Below are positions 6,118 through 6,271 of a stretch of 6,271 bases of DNA, piece by piece; within the stretch, counting starts at the first letter, position 1, and each line of letters begins with the position of its first letter. This DNA comes from SLST01 sp964458555 (lineage in GTDB: Bacteria > Spirochaetota > Spirochaetia > DSM-27196 > SLST01). A model generated the notes under the pieces. That model was not told the DNA's origin, made no database searches, and was given only the letters and a program-made list of their open reading frames with translations. The position numbers and the translations under genes were made by a program. Where the stretch lies: contig CAYWJH010000156.1 in assembly GCA_964458555.1 (NCBI GenBank), positions 1 through 6,271 on the forward strand, given 5' to 3'.

Positions 6118-6258
6118 GATGCAATCGGGAGCCGCGCGAAGGAGGCAGACGACGCCCGAGAGCAGGCAGAAGCTCACCTTCTTGTGTCCCTTGACCAGCA
6201 ACTTCGACGGTAGCAGCCGGTCCTTCAGGTGCGCGTTCGATCGTTCTGCCGTCGAGCG
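6118..6258 (-). pseudogene. Remnant of a DDE transposase C-terminus
   Basis: Reading leftwards from 6258, the minus strand encodes RSTAERSNAHLKDRLLPSK, then LLVKGHKKVSFCLLSGVVCL. This resembles the end of many DDE transposases, where an R(T/S)xxERxNxxLKD helix carrying the catalytic Glu is followed by an (V)RGxxKV segment and a hydrophobic helix. An in-frame TGA lies directly upstream at 6259-6261. Another frame continues the likely upstream sequence (SYD...), as if one base was lost near 6258-6261, so the gene is broken. To the left, recognisable similarity fades at about 6118 although the frame stays open. The insertion-sequence family cannot be named from this fragment, and whether an intact part lies right of the window is unknown. 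Confidence 0.5.
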
Positions 6259-6271
6259 TCATAGCTGGCTT

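Noticed and set aside
1..6271. CRISPR array, tRNA, rRNA, riboswitch or long direct repeats
   Set aside because: No regularly spaced repeats, tRNA-like cloverleaf or conserved RNA motif was seen on reading both strands. Inverted repeats found are short and listed individually.

Overview
The window is GC-rich DNA from a free-living bacterium and is packed with signalling genes. A 7TM-DISM sensor diguanylate cyclase, a 7TM/PAS kinase of the HisKA_2 class and a large HPr-like domain protein together fit a high-GC spirochaete or a related Gram-negative lineage. This is inferred from gene content only; there is no rRNA or other phylogenetic marker here.

Layout. (1) 3-1478, plus strand: the 3' part of a gene that enters from the left edge. 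It encodes a large protein with an HPr-like domain carrying the GFHxRP phospho-histidine motif. (2) 1549-3375, minus strand, convergent with the first gene: a sensor diguanylate cyclase with a signal peptide, a periplasmic domain, seven membrane helices, a coiled coil and an intact GGDEF domain with an I-site. (3) 3376-3567: a divergent intergenic region with a cluster of short CTAC/GTAG inverted repeats and a candidate -10 element. (4) 3568-5346, plus strand: a possible 42-codon leader ORF, then a strong GGGGAGGT ribosome binding site, then a 7TM-PAS-HisKA_2-HATPase histidine kinase ending in a probable intrinsic terminator. (5) 5404-6047, plus strand: a compact type II toxin-antitoxin operon, Phd/YefM-type antitoxin followed by VapC-like PIN toxin, overlapping at ATGA. 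Its promoter carries a perfect 7-bp inverted repeat between -35 and -10. (6) 6118-6258, minus strand: a frameshifted remnant resembling the C-terminal end of a DDE transposase.

How the parts may work together. The cyclase and the kinase are both seven-helix membrane sensors and are transcribed away from a shared control region, so co-regulation is plausible but unproven. No response regulator is visible, so the kinase looks orphan within this window. The toxin-antitoxin module and transposase debris at the right end look like an acquired segment next to the signalling block. I found no CRISPR array, tRNA, rRNA or clearly new multi-gene system. The least ordinary items are the HPr-like protein with its large insertion, the leader ORF of the kinase, and the antitoxin promoter, whose geometry suggests leaderless translation from an internal GTG.
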